64,000 nucleotides of DNA from Bolinopsis microptera (GCF_026151205.1 NC_087079.1:3987230-4051229); one strand, 5' to 3'; shown: positions 9,847-20,765, numbered from the stretch's first letter. Made by a program: numbers and translations. Notes: generated by a model from the sequence alone, not told the origin.

Positions 9847-12833
9847 TTAACTAAAAACCTCCTGAAGCTCCTTTTTATATTCTGCTAAAACACCCTCATT
9901 AACCTTCATCTTAACAACATTCACTACATTCCTAACATGGTAGACATTGTGCAACATAAGCAGAGTAGGGGCTAACAATTCCCGTGTTATCAACAAATGG
10001 TTGATGTACCCTCGTGTATGACGGGTACACGAGAAACACTGACAGTCTTCGACCATCTTGTAAAACTGCCTCGTGTATACAGGGGATTTTAAATCGAGCG
10101 TCAGTGATTTAGTCGGCATGTAATCTTCTGCTTTAAATATCAGATTTCTTCCATTTTGAGTTTCTTTGCCTTTTCTCTTCTTGTTATCACTCTCACCACT
10201 GATTTGTTGAGGAACATTCACGGCAAGACTAGGCCCGAAATCTTCAGAGGGCTTCTCCGAAGTAAGATTGTCAAGTTGGGAGGGGTCAGGTAGTTTAGAG
10301 GGTTTTAGTGTGTTGAGCGCCATTGCCTGGCCCTTGTTGGAGTATTGTAGAGCAAAGGAACTGTCCACAAAGTGACAGCCACAGTTGTGAGCTTGTACCA
10401 TCTCTAACTCGTTCAGAACTCCTGGACGTGGAGGTCGAAAAGTGAGTTATGTAGAAATAGGATTTTTGTGTTTTTAAGTGTTTATAATTTCATATAAATG
10501 AAATGAACATAAATTTCTTTGAAACAGCCAAGTATTTACCTAGCATGAAGACAGGTCGAGAAGGAGGTAATATCGAGATGATATCTTTAACCAGATCCTC
10601 CCAGCCCTCCCGGGGTAATGTTGCTCTTTCTATAACGTACCTGGAAAGGTTATGTAACACAATCACGTGCTATAACCTACAGTAAACAAGTGATTGCTGC
10701 ATCATCGAAGATTTAATGCTCAAATCTGTTAGATACCAATTCAGTCGGAAAACCAATAAAATTCACTATAACAATGAAAATTCTAAAAATATGTTTCAAG
10801 CTCCGCACCCGAAGACTTGTCTGGTGGCGAGTAAGTAAGCGCTCTTCATCATCAGCTGTCTGTCTCCTGATCCGGGGATCGGGGCTAGAAGTCGTGACGT
10901 CATCTCATTGGAATCTGACAAATGCGTTATTGCTTCCGTCACCTGGTACAGATGTTTTGCTATGTTCTGAGCGATAGTATAATAAGAATATGGTAATATT
11001 GTTGTAGTACTTGACAGATAGCTTCACGATAGATGGTCGTAGGACGCGAAACAATTGTTGTCAAAAGATTACAATGAGAATGTTAAATTACCATCAAATT
11101 AAAGTTTACAATGCGAACGGTAAATTACTCATTACAAGATTACAATGCGAATGTTAAATTACCCATCGTAGAGTTCGATAACAGGATTTATTAGCTCTCT
11201 TCTTACTGACTGTACTTGGTACCACATCTGATAAAGAGACGAACATCTCCGGCTGACAAACCTGACATTTTTAGATGGGATTAAGCAGGTAAAATCTGAC
11301 TTTACATAGATACACTGGCTGAATTGATAAACCAAACAGTTTCAAATTAACAGCCAAGGTTTTAATGCAAGATAAGTGTAAAAAAGATTAGAGATAAAAG
11401 AATGATGTGCCCTCTTAAGTAAATAACCTTGATGATCTCAATGTAGTCTTTAGAAGTGACTTTCTTGTTACCGCCTTTACCCCACACTGACATACTCAGT
11501 TGATCGTTAAAAGAGGTTAAATCACATGGCTCTGAACTGATAGGGTATTGCGGTGTTACAATTTATAGATGTGGATTCTGGTGGGGACGTGGAGCATTTT
11601 TTTTGACACCTGATATTGATTCTGGGGTTAATTTCTGTCAGGTTTCAAAATAATATGCTTCACCTCCACACCAGAATTGACATATTTTATAACTGCAGAG
11701 AAAGTAATTTACAATCCACCGATTAGTAAATCAGCAAGTTCTTAATTGCGAATATTTATTATTTAAACACTATGAATAACGAAATAAGCTACCAGTTTTC
11801 AAACCTGTCAAAAGGATTAAGAATGATCTTATTCTTTGTGTTAACAAATTGAGAGAGTGTTTTGCCAAGTTTTCCAAGAACTTTTACACTGTTAAATATT
11901 GAATGTAGGGGGACGATGCTGAAATCTGAAACGTATGAGATGTTCACAGTGACAAAAGGGGATGAGCGATACAAGATTGTATTACATTCAAGTTCATTAG
12001 GATCTCATTACTGAATATCAGTAAAGAGCAAGGCCTTGACCGAAATAAGAAATTTCGCGGTTTTGACTAAAAATTTTACCAGTAACTAATCAGTGCAATG
12101 AAAATATTGAGTATGTCCTAACGGTAGGCGGGTAGGAAATATTCGAATTTCAGCTTTCCGCGACCCAAATTTTACTGTTTTGACTGAACTTTTCTTGTAT
12201 GACCATCTTACTTAAGGTCACTGAGGATGGCACAAGGGTTCCATCATAAAGATGATAAAGCGATACTGAGTTAGCATAGCCAATCTTGAATTCTATGATC
12301 ATCAAAATAACGAAACCTTATAAAAATAATCATTTTGCACGAACCTCCATTGACTTCAGAGGAACACAGGTCAGCAGTAATATGAGGAACCTGCCCACAG
12401 TGAGTGTAACTGATAACATTGGGCGAGTGCAGAGTGAAGCACTCACTTGCAAACACTCGCACTAGATTAGCACTCGAGTTCAGCTGCTCCCGTCTTTTCT
12501 GGTCCACTTCCACCTTTACTTCTAGTTCTGGAGTGGGGAAAGAATTTGTGACACCGGTTTAGGAAAAAGTTAATTCCAGTGAAAAAGTTGACTGAAAGAC
12601 AGGCTTGGTATTGTTTGGTATTTACTAGAAAATACCACAATTTACAAAACCAATTTTATAGTAAAAAATACCATACCTGGATTGATGAGAATACTCTCAT
12701 TCTTCTTTTTAGATTGAGATTTCTCAAGCTCAGATTTATTTCTTATAACACCGTTATCATTATCATCAGCTACTTTCAGCTTCTTAGAGGACATTACATC
12801 TTGTTTCTCGGGAGATCGTTTAGCGACCATCAT
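9847..12833 (-). CDS. QTRT2: Queuine tRNA-ribosyltransferase accessory subunit 2, eight coding exons
   Basis: Exons by GT-AG sites and phase, in coding order: 12833-12677, 12527-12345, 11925-11805, 11536-11428, 11252-11163, 10966-10809, 10640-10540, 10421-9847. Lengths sum to 1494 bases (497 residues) in frame. QTRT2 is the non-catalytic partner of QTRT1 that exchanges guanine 34 for queuine in GUN-anticodon tRNAs. Family marks: CQCFSC plus a later His (LLMLHN) give the CxCxxC...H zinc site, with YINHLLITRELLAP between. A VPHITADL segment in exon 2, SMSVWGKGG in exon 4 and FVSLSDVVP in exon 5 align with vertebrate QTRT2. Differences: about 75 lysine-rich residues precede the conserved start (human is 415 residues). 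The exon 6 donor GTGCGG is weak but phase agrees. The exon 1 start is the first ATG of an open exon and is the least certain part. Confidence 0.85.
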
Positions 12834-13244
12834 CTCTACAGGCAATAACGATTTTATTAGAATTAGGGCCAGCAAATATCATTTTGATAATAACTTGCAA
12901 TTGTAATCTGATACTCAACTGGAAAAGACGTTTTTGTGTTTTGGCAAAATAAAATAATCAATAGGATTACAAATATAGAGAAATTGAGAAATTGTTGATT
13001 ACAATGTAACATATTATTTTCAAAATCTTATAGAATCGATAAAAATTCAAGTAAAGTAATTTTGGTAAATTTCACTTTAAATAACAACATAGATATAATT
13101 AGCAGTTACAAAACCATTCCTTTCATGAAAATGCTGGGGTTTTAAAGACAAATAAAGATACCTGATATGATCTATTTCATCTAAGTTTTTGTCCAAAAAT
13201 CGGCAGCAAAGATTTATTTGTAATATAAATTGGTTCTCCCAGCA
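12834..13244. other. Upstream of QTRT2
   Basis: AT-rich sequence between QTRT2 and the hexanucleotide array. A TAG just before the ATG could be a splice acceptor, so a non-coding first exon may lie here. Nothing else seen. Confidence 0.3.
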
Positions 13245-13488
13245 CTCCCTCTCCCTCTCCCTCTCCCTCTCCCTCTCCCTCTCCCTCTCCCTCTCCCTCT
13301 CCCTCTCCCTCTCCCTCTCCCTCTCCCTCTCCCTCTCCCTCTCCCTCTCCCTCTCCCTCTCCCTCTCCCTCTCCCTCTCCCTCTCCCTCTCCCTCTCCCT
13401 CTCCCTCTCCCTCTCCCTCTCCCTCTCCCTCTCCCTCTCCCTCTCCCTCTCCCTCTCCCTCTCCCTCTCCCTCTCCCTCTCCCTCTCT
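13245..13488 (+). repeat. CTCCCT hexanucleotide array, about 244 bp
   Basis: About 40 perfect units of CTCCCT (minus strand AGGGAG), a polypurine/polypyrimidine tract. It precedes a copy of the motif GACAAACTTGGTACAGCC. In the paralogous flanks at 13672 and 24636 the same motif follows a short CT run, so the array probably grew from that run. It explains the Leu-Pro, Leu-Ser and Glu-Arg open frames here. Confidence 0.95.
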
Positions 13489-13876
13489 GACAAACTTGGT
13501 ACAGCCTCTTTGTTAACTGGTATATAGATTATAGATTATGCGCGCAGTTACATAAAGAACTATACTAAATTCATCTAACCGTACTAAAACATTCTAAAAC
13601 CATAAAAATCGTACAAAAAAGTTCTAAAACCATAGATTCACGTTAAATTCAGATTAAGAGCTGATCGTAATCTCTCTCTCTGACACACTTGGTACAGCCT
13701 AATGATGCTCTTTGTTAACTGGTATATATTATGTGCGCCGTTACATTGTATTATACTGATATGCAAAGTATTGTAAAAGTATATCATTCCCGGTTAATTA
13801 AACTAATAATTTACACAATAAACCATGCTTCAGAGAACAAAATTAAACCTATCTAGGTACCGGACGCATTGTGATC

Positions 13877-15472
13877 TCACAATGAAATTAATAAGTGTAC
13901 AATCCATAGTCCTTGTGTACAGTTCATATCTGAAGGTAAATTCCAACATACCTTTCCGCTTTTGAATTCTGGTCTACCACACCAGCTTAATGGAACGTTA
14001 GTAAATTTATTCTTCATCGTATACATAGAAAAGTGCATATCTTTAGCTTGAAACTCCTCATGGTAATGTATTATCTCAGAATAATCATTAGGATCCGTAC
14101 ATAGTTTAATGTTTGCCCCGTCTTTAGCAGAAACTTTTTTTAGAATAAATCCACATTTTCCTGGTTTAGAGCAATTATTCACTGTAGTTGAACAAACGAG
14201 CGCCACTTTCGCTTCCTTTTCAAATAAAGAATGGATGCTTGAATACTGGCCACCTGAAAAAGAATGAACTTGACCGTCCAGAGAAATCCATCGATCCTTT
14301 TCGAATGCGGAGGAGCAAAATCTGCGATCAGCTTTGATAATCCCGAAAAAATTACTTTTGTGAAAGTCATGTCTGTCAAAGTTTAACCAGTGATCCATAA
14401 TCCGATTCCATTTTCTGATTTCTTTGATTTCGTAAATTGATTGCAGCAGCTGAGGAGAGATTTCTACTCTAAAATTCTTATTCTTCCACATCCAAGTCCA
14501 CAATCCCTCAAAAAACATTATCAAGTTAGTTACTTGCTCTGATTTACCCAACCAATCAACAACTTCATCAAATGTTATACTGCAATCTAATGTGTGGAAC
14601 AAGTTCGGAATTGCATGAATGTCTTCACGTGGAACTAAATCTGCGTGCTTTAGAGGAGAAAGCTCTCCTTTTCTAAGTGACTTTCTGAGAAGTTGAAATA
14701 CCCAACTCATATGTTTATACGAGCCAACAGCTAATCTTTCGAGTGAATCAAACAGTTGTTCAAAGATGACAATGTTGTTCTGATGACATAAATACAATTC
14801 ACAGTTCTCAAGAAGATATTTACAGTTAGCAGGTACAAATGTTTCTCCTTTAGACAAACTTGCTGTAAGTTGTTCAGTTAAAGGTTCAACAACAAACTCA
14901 ACTTTAGTTCCAGCCAGTTCTATGATCAAGTCCAGCTGTTGGCAGGTCAGATAGGACAAGTTTTCCAAGTATCTGCTAATAAAATCTTGTTGTCCATTCA
15001 GGGATTTAATCTTTGTGAAAGCAATTTCTACCATTTCTCGAGATTTAAGGTTGGTCAGTACAAAAGCAGCTTCTTCAAACAAAAAGAAGAAATCTTCATA
15101 AGAAGGTTCTTTAATAGCTGCAGCAATATCAGCAAACTGTTCAACACATCTTGTAGCTAGCCATGACATTTCAAAGACGTTAGCTAATTTGTTGATATCT
15201 CTAAAGAGAACTCTAGATATTGGTGGACTCTCTCCCGAGTAGGCAGCATCTATAAAATATCTCACAGCATCCTCACTGAACTCCTCCATATCCACACTGG
15301 TCAGATGAAGAGTTGTGGTCATGTGATCTATCACGGGACTGTTGAAAGATAGGATCACTGAACTGGCTGGTATCACTGCCCCCTGACTTGCCTTGAGTTC
15401 CAGGGTACTGTGGGTTGGAGAGTCCAGTAACCGGATACCAAAATTCATTGGCACACTCACATTCGGAGCCAT
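13877..15472 (-). CDS. BTB/POZ-domain protein, copy A
   Basis: 531 codons, no internal intron. Residues about 15-115 look like a BTB fold: a VIPASSVILSFNSPVIDHM strand/helix, LHLTSVDMEEFSEDAVRYF, then DINKLANVFEMSWLATRCVEQF. A helical BACK-like part follows (about 120-290). The C-terminal 200 residues include FEGLWTWMWKN, a KADRRFCSSAFEKDRWISLDG region and a GGQYSSI.SLFEKEAKVALVCS block that could be a beta-sandwich; I cannot name that domain. BTB-BACK proteins are often Cullin-3 adaptors, which is only inference here. The start MAPNVSVPM is shared by all copies. A CCCAG|GAACAATG-like pattern just upstream could be a 5'-UTR splice acceptor in copies C, E and F; copy A has a related sequence. 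Middle region belongs to subtype 1, like copy E. Confidence 0.8.
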   Translation of the reverse strand: MAPNVSVPMNFGIRLLDSPTHSTLELKASQGAVIPASSVILSFNSPVIDHMTTTLHLTSVDMEEFSEDAVRYFIDAAYSGESPPISRVLFRDINKLANVFEMSWLATRCVEQFADIAAAIKEPSYEDFFFLFEEAAFVLTNLKSREMVEIAFTKIKSLNGQQDFISRYLENLSYLTCQQLDLIIELAGTKVEFVVEPLTEQLTASLSKGETFVPANCKYLLENCELYLCHQNNIVIFEQLFDSLERLAVGSYKHMSWVFQLLRKSLRKGELSPLKHADLVPREDIHAIPNLFHTLDCSITFDEVVDWLGKSEQVTNLIMFFEGLWTWMWKNKNFRVEISPQLLQSIYEIKEIRKWNRIMDHWLNFDRHDFHKSNFFGIIKADRRFCSSAFEKDRWISLDGQVHSFSGGQYSSIHSLFEKEAKVALVCSTTVNNCSKPGKCGFILKKVSAKDGANIKLCTDPNDYSEIIHYHEEFQAKDMHFSMYTMKNKFTNVPLSWCGRPEFKSGKVCWNLPSDMNCTQGLWIVHLLISL

Positions 15473-16607
15473 TGTTCCTGGGTTAAACCAATCAAATATT
15501 CAACAATATAAATAAATTATTAGAACTAGAGCAAAACATATAAAATAGATGAGCGAATAAATAAGGACTTTCAAGATTGAACTGAATGGATCGCAAATTT
15601 TACCATGTTGTGATGTTCTCCTATGGTACGGAAAAGCAAGAAAGACAAAACTGAAGAATAAAGGCAATGAAATGATTTAATGACATATGATTTAATGACA
15701 TATATTTAATGACATATTGTAATCTCTGAAGTTTAAATACTAATATTTCAAAAATCTAACTCATCTAATCGTACTAAAACATTCTAAGACTAAAAAAAAA
15801 ATTTAGCTTAGGAGCTGATCGTCATCTTTCTGACACGCTTGGTACAGCCTAATGAGGCTCATTGTTGCACTTGATAAGCCGTAAGTGACAAGCTGTTAAT
15901 GAGATTCCGCCAGGTTTTTCAATGATCATGCAAATTTTAACTATTCACTTTACATTTATCTAACAAAAGGAACCTTGAAAAATTTAGAATTCCTAGCTTA
16001 AAGGGCACCCATGACGAAATAGTGCAAAAGAGTGCTGACGCACCACACCCACTGTAATAAAAAGAATTGTACAAAACCTTAAGGGAATCTAAGTTTGACC
16101 CATATTTGTAATCCATGAAACTTGTGTGCAACTCTGACACGAACTGCGCCAAGTATTACAGGGTTGCTTGTGGGCAATGTGGGCAGTTACTTGTGAGCCA
16201 CCCTTTATGATGGTTGCTTCGAAATATATATGGAGCGAAGGAACAACTTTCATTTTTAAATTAAACCTTTCCTCAAATATTGTATAATCATAATATGTAA
16301 AAATTTGTCCATTGTCAATCTCAATATCTCAACATAAAAACACAGAATAATATCTAGCTTATCAAAATAATTATCGTTATAGATTATGTGTGCAGTTACA
16401 TTCAATGTGGATTGAACTATACCATACTATTTACCTATTGATTACTCCTCTTGATTTCACATAGATATTATTTATATCAGATGAAAAAATGAATAAGAAT
16501 TATAAAGTGAACCATTCCTGGTCAATTAATCTTTAATTTACACTATAAACCATGCGAGTGAAAACAAAATTGGACCCATCTAGGTACCCTACAATTTGTC
16601 ATCTCTC
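15473..16607. other. Spacer between BTB copies A and B
   Basis: The spacer carries blocks repeated near other BTB copies: the CTAATCGTACTAAAACATTC block, the TTGGTACAGCCTAATGA block near 15838 and the GATTATGTGTGCAGTTACAT block near 16383. These show the duplication unit includes several hundred bases of flank. No gene is supported. Confidence 0.5.
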
Positions 16608-17874
16608 TCACATATGTGTAGTCGTTTTACATTTGGTTGCAAATAGCGAGCTCTGTTATCAGCTGTTGTAACTTGCGATAAGAAGTGCTTGTCTTTTAGT
16701 GTGATCGTTGTGAACTGTACATTGGAATTATATACACGATGCAGTACTCATACCATGAACATACGAAGCATTTGGTCGATGACCCCGATAATGATGATCT
16801 GTTTAGTGCCAGACATGCAGATCAGGTAGCGAGAGCTACAAACAGTGTTTTTAATGAAATGTGCCATGAACTGGATGTTAAGGAATACGGAGATCTAGTA
16901 TTGAAAAACCTGAACAAGCGATCAGTTTCGAAAGAAAAACTGTGTGATTGGCTGCAAACTGTTTGCTTCATTTTGAATCGTTATGCAGCTCCTCATTTGC
17001 AAATGGCTGCGGAGAGAGTAGATAAACAGAACATTTCATTAATCGCGGAGCAGAAAACTGTCATTGATTTGCAGAAGCAGTTCATTGAAAAGAAGGACGA
17101 AGAACTCAAGTCTGTCCAAACAACTGTGCAGACAGAGATGAAATCATATTCTTCTGCCCTGAAGAAGACTTGTGCAGCTGCTCTTACGCCAAAGAAGATC
17201 TGTACTGCAGTTAAGACAATAGCTGAAAAGGATGAAAGAAGCAGAAACGTCGTAATCTACGGAATAAGTGAATCCGACGGCGAGAAGTTAGAAAACAAAG
17301 TTGCTGAAGTTCTTGGTGAGATAAACGAGAAACCTTCATTTCGTGACTGTTGTAGAGTTGGTTTGAAGAGAGCCGGCACATTAATACGACCTACTAAACT
17401 ATCTCTAAATAGCTCTGATATGGTTACTCAGGTGCTGCGAAAAGCGAAACTACTACGCACAAAAGAGGGCTATAAAAGTATCTACATTTGCCCAGACAGA
17501 TCAGTGGAAGAAAGGAGAGCTTACAAGAAGCTCTGGGAGGAATTGAAAGAGAAGAGGAAAGCAGAGCCTAACAGAGTTCATTTCATAAGGAACAATAAGA
17601 TTGTCAGCTCTGATAAGAACAGTGTATCAGCCTCGTCTGAATAAATTTGAACTGTTTCACATTCTTCACCACACATTTATTTTATCACAATTTTATTTCA
17701 CACTTTTAAAAATCATATCGGGGCCATATAATTGCGGGCACGTTTTACTGTGCAGTACCGTGTTTGGTCTCCCGTCAGATTTTACAGACGGGGGCAATAA
17801 TTTATTCGAGTTTATTTCATACGTTGTAATTGCTGTACTCTGTAAAGTTTGAAAAGTATTTAATAAAAAAAAAA
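16608..17874 (+). mobile_element. ORF1-only LINE-like insertion with poly(A) tail
   Basis: About 1.27 kb, with a 5' leader, one complete ORF1-type gene, a short 3' UTR and an AATAAA-like signal running into a poly(A) tract at about 17862-17874. There is no reverse transcriptase, as in mammalian HAL1-type half-LINEs. Comparison with BTB copy C (CATCTCTCAATGAAATCAAT uninterrupted at 21523-21542) shows the insertion point inside the last codons of BTB copy B. I see no convincing target-site duplication, so a small deletion or blunt insertion is likely. It was probably mobilised by a full-length LINE elsewhere. Confidence 0.75.
16739..17644 (+). CDS. LINE ORF1p-like RNA-binding protein
   Basis: 301 codons. 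Residues about 95-150 are rich in K, E and Q with heptad-like spacing (a coiled coil). From about 168 the sequence RNVVIYGISES opens an RRM-like domain that includes VLGEINEKPSFRDCCRVG. A basic C-terminal part with YKSIYICPDRSVEERRAYK follows. This order (coiled coil, RRM, C-terminal domain) is that of L1/CR1-type ORF1 proteins, which coat LINE RNA. The frame is intact, so the element is young or selected. Confidence 0.7.
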   Translation: MQYSYHEHTKHLVDDPDNDDLFSARHADQVARATNSVFNEMCHELDVKEYGDLVLKNLNKRSVSKEKLCDWLQTVCFILNRYAAPHLQMAAERVDKQNISLIAEQKTVIDLQKQFIEKKDEELKSVQTTVQTEMKSYSSALKKTCAAALTPKKICTAVKTIAEKDERSRNVVIYGISESDGEKLENKVAEVLGEINEKPSFRDCCRVGLKRAGTLIRPTKLSLNSSDMVTQVLRKAKLLRTKEGYKSIYICPDRSVEERRAYKKLWEELKEKRKAEPNRVHFIRNNKIVSSDKNSVSASSE

Positions 17875-19477
17875 ATGAAATCAATAAATGTATAGTCCAT
17901 TTTCCTTGTGTATAGTTCATATCTGAAGGCACAATCCAACATACCTTTCCGTTTTTGAATTCTGGTCTACCACACCAGCTTAAAGGAAGGTTTGTAAACT
18001 TCGTGCCAGTTGTAAAAATAGAAATGTGCATATTTTTAGCTTGAAACTCCTCATGGTAATGTATCTTGTCAGAATAATCAATAGGGTCAGTACAGAGTTT
18101 AATGTTTGCTCCGTCTTTAGCAGGAACTGTTTTTAGAATAAATCCACATTTTCCTGGTTTAGAGCAATTATTCACTGTAGTTGAACAAACGAGCGCCACT
18201 TTCGTTTCCTTTTCGAACAAAGAAAGGATGCTTGAATACTGGCCACCTGAAAGAGAATGATTTTGACCGTTCAGAGAAATCCATCGATCTTTTTCGTATG
18301 CAGAGGAGCAAAATCTACGATCAGCTTTGATAATCCAGAAAAGACTACTTTCGTTAAACTCATGAATATCGTAGTTCAACCAGTGCTGACTAAACCGATC
18401 CCATTTTCTGATTTCTTTGATTTTGTAAATTGATTGCAGCAGCTGAGGAGAGATTTCTACTCTAAAATTATTATTCTTCCACATCCAAGTCCACAATCCC
18501 TCAAAAAACATCATCAAGTTGGTTACTTGCTCTGATTTACCCAACCAATCAACAACTTCATCAAATGTCATACTGTAGTCTAATGTGTGGAACAAGTTAG
18601 GTACAACGTTAACGTCCCCCAAAGCATCTGTGGAGGTACTGGTTCCAACTAAAGATTTAGATTGTCTTTCTCGCTTTACGACAGACTTTCGGAGAAGTTG
18701 TAGAGTCCACTTTGTTTCAGTTAACGAGTCTTTAGTAATATTCTCCAGCACATCAAATATTTGTTCAAACATCTTAATGTTTCTCTGATGACATAGATAC
18801 AATTCACAGTTTTCAAGAAGATATTTACAGTTAGCATGTACAACTATTTCTCTTCTAGACAAACTTGCTGTAAGTTGTTCTGTTAAAGGTTTAACAACAA
18901 ATTCAACTTTAGTTCCGGCCAGTTCTATGATCAAGTCCAGCTGTCGACAAGACATATAGGACAAGTTTTCCAAGTATCTGCTAATAAAATCTTGCTGTCC
19001 ATTCAGGGATTGAATCTTTGTGAAAGCTATCTCAACCATTTCTCGAGATTTGAGATTAGTCAGCACAAAAGCAGCTTCTTCAAACAGAAAGAAGAAATCT
19101 TCATAAGAAGGTCCTTTGATAGCTGCAGCAATATCAGCAAACTGTTCAACACATCTTGTAGCCAGCCATGACATTTCAAACACGTTAGCTAATTTGTTGA
19201 TATCTCTAAAGAGAACTCTAGATATTGGTGGACTCTCTCCCGAGTAGGCAGCATCTATAAAATATCTCACAGCATCCTCACTGAACTCCTCCATATCCAC
19301 ACTGGTCAGATGAAGAGTTGTGGTCATGTGATCTATCACGGGACTGTTGAAAGATAGGATCACTGAACTGGCTGGTATCACTGCCCCCTTACTTGCCTTT
19401 AGTTCCAGGGTACTGTGGGTTGGAGAGTCCAGTAACCGGATACCAAAATTCATTGGTACACTCACATTCGGAGCCAT
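17693..19477 (-). CDS. BTB/POZ-domain protein, copy B, with a LINE-derived C-terminus
   Basis: 594 codons, about 50 longer than its siblings. Residues 1 to about 543 are a normal family member, subtype 2 in the middle (KWTLQLLRKSVVKRERQSKS). After WTIHLLIS the frame enters the reverse complement of the ORF1-only LINE's poly(A) tail (read as FFFLL) and 3' UTR, adding a tail of about 50 residues that ends at 17693. The 5' flank differs from the other copies: the bases before ATG lack CCTGGG. Whether the extended protein is made depends on transcript ending, which cannot be seen here. Confidence 0.75.
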   Translation of the reverse strand: MAPNVSVPMNFGIRLLDSPTHSTLELKASKGAVIPASSVILSFNSPVIDHMTTTLHLTSVDMEEFSEDAVRYFIDAAYSGESPPISRVLFRDINKLANVFEMSWLATRCVEQFADIAAAIKGPSYEDFFFLFEEAAFVLTNLKSREMVEIAFTKIQSLNGQQDFISRYLENLSYMSCRQLDLIIELAGTKVEFVVKPLTEQLTASLSRREIVVHANCKYLLENCELYLCHQRNIKMFEQIFDVLENITKDSLTETKWTLQLLRKSVVKRERQSKSLVGTSTSTDALGDVNVVPNLFHTLDYSMTFDEVVDWLGKSEQVTNLMMFFEGLWTWMWKNNNFRVEISPQLLQSIYKIKEIRKWDRFSQHWLNYDIHEFNESSLFWIIKADRRFCSSAYEKDRWISLNGQNHSLSGGQYSSILSLFEKETKVALVCSTTVNNCSKPGKCGFILKTVPAKDGANIKLCTDPIDYSDKIHYHEEFQAKNMHISIFTTGTKFTNLPLSWCGRPEFKNGKVCWIVPSDMNYTQGKWTIHLLISFFFLLNTFQTLQSTAITTYEINSNKLLPPSVKSDGRPNTVLHSKTCPQLYGPDMIFKSVK

Positions 19478-19819
19478 TGTAATATGTAGCTGCTACCTAT
19501 GTCATGAAAGTTAGAATGAATCAAAACTATGAAAATAATTAAATGGCAGGGCAGGATTTGTACTGTAAATGATGGACGAAGTTAAAGAAAACGACAAAAT
19601 ATTATTGACCTTTCTTCCAGAATTTCAGAATTAACTCACAGAGATAGTCTTTTAAAAACGATTGTGCAGTTAAAGCAAATAATTCTCATTTATAAAACAA
19701 ACAATAATTGTTATCATACCATTCACTGATCATGAAATTTTCAATAAACAAACCATTTTGGTGATGTAACCCATGCCTTGCAATGATTATATCCCCAACC
19801 GAACCCCCGTGAACTTGTG

Positions 19820-19935
19820 AATGATATAATAATAATAATAATAACGCTTTATTTGTATACCGCTTAGGCCGTATAAGCGACCAAAGTCCAAAAAATGGAG
19901 TTGATACTGGCCAACAAAGCGGTGCAGATAAATTT
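19820..19935 (-). mobile_element. Short retroposon tail with an ATA/AAT repeat
   Basis: A run of ATAATAATAATAATA at 19827-19842 is followed by CGCTTTATTTGTATACCGC and a palindromic GCTTAGGCCGTATAAGC. On the minus strand this reads as a 3' end with a (TTA)n tail, typical of a truncated LINE or SINE. Its 5' limit was not defined. Confidence 0.4.
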
Positions 19936-20554
19936 ACCTTAGTAGTCCCTTTTCTAATCAAAAATTCAAATTTATAAATTGTAGATTGATCTTAAAGTCC
20001 TGCGTCCATGACTACTGAATCACCAAAAATACTGTTCGCACATACAGGATAGGCTTGATGAAATAGATGGGTCATCAGTCACATGCAAGGGCATTAAAGT
20101 GGTGCACTTTCCTCACCAAATATCAGAGAGCGGTCTCACCAACCCAATGGAGAATCATATTAAAGAGTTAAAGGAACAACGTAGTACTTCAGCCATCCAC
20201 GTCTCAATTCCAATCTCAACTAGCCAACACAAATATAACATTCTACTCGATTCCTCCTCTATCTACAATATTACAATGAAAGTTAATCTACTACTGACTA
20301 CATCCTAACGGAATTCCTGAACTTGAGTAGATACTGCCTTGACATTCCTGTAACTTGATACTGATAGATAACCTAGCTCTCCTTGCGCTCTATGAGCTAT
20401 TTCTGTACACTTATCCTGCTAAGGAGTATGAGGGAGCTGGATCTGAAGCGGAGAGTACGGATATCAAACGATTTTCCAGTATCTATAAAAGATACTTCCA
20501 TATCGGCAAGATCGCAGAGGGAGTGTGCCGTAAGACATAATATGCGGTTACATA

Positions 20555-20765
20555 TGCGATCTTTCCTGTGTGTGCCCTAAATATGAGTGTAAAACGAGCT
20601 GGTGCTCAAACGACATAATAGCAGATACCAAGTGTGAGACGACCTGTGGAACATGTGACCAGACTTGTCAGAACAGCTTCAAGTACGGCTGCAAGGAGGA
20701 GTGGTGTCAAAATAACCTTCTAGCGGAGAAATACTGCCAGAAGACCTGCGGGACTTGTGTAGACG
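20555..20765 (+). CDS. Isolated exon-like segment with two ShKT domains
   Basis: Two cysteine modules in tandem fit the ShKT pattern, each with a W-C pair and a TCGTC ending (CKTSWCSND...CETTCGTC and CKEEWCQNN...CQKTCGTC). The second has all six cysteines. ShKT domains occur in secreted enzymes, matrix proteins and some cnidarian venom peptides, so they do not by themselves mean a toxin. No signal peptide or neighbouring exon was found, so the segment looks incomplete: a fossil or an orphan exon of an undetected gene. Confidence 0.55.

Noticed and set aside
13077-13527. Long Leu-Pro, Leu-Ser and Glu-Arg open frames
   Set aside because: All are read from the CTCCCT array; both strands give repeats and no conserved sequence.
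14939-15160. Plus-strand frames over the BTB genes (also 18585-18788, 22245-22448, 29160-29363)
   Set aside because: They are antisense shadows of the BTB coding sequence, conserved only because the genes are.
20099-20540. Short plus-strand frames upstream of the ShKT segment
   Set aside because: Overlapping frames without cysteines, a signal peptide or splice support; not linked to the ShKT exon.
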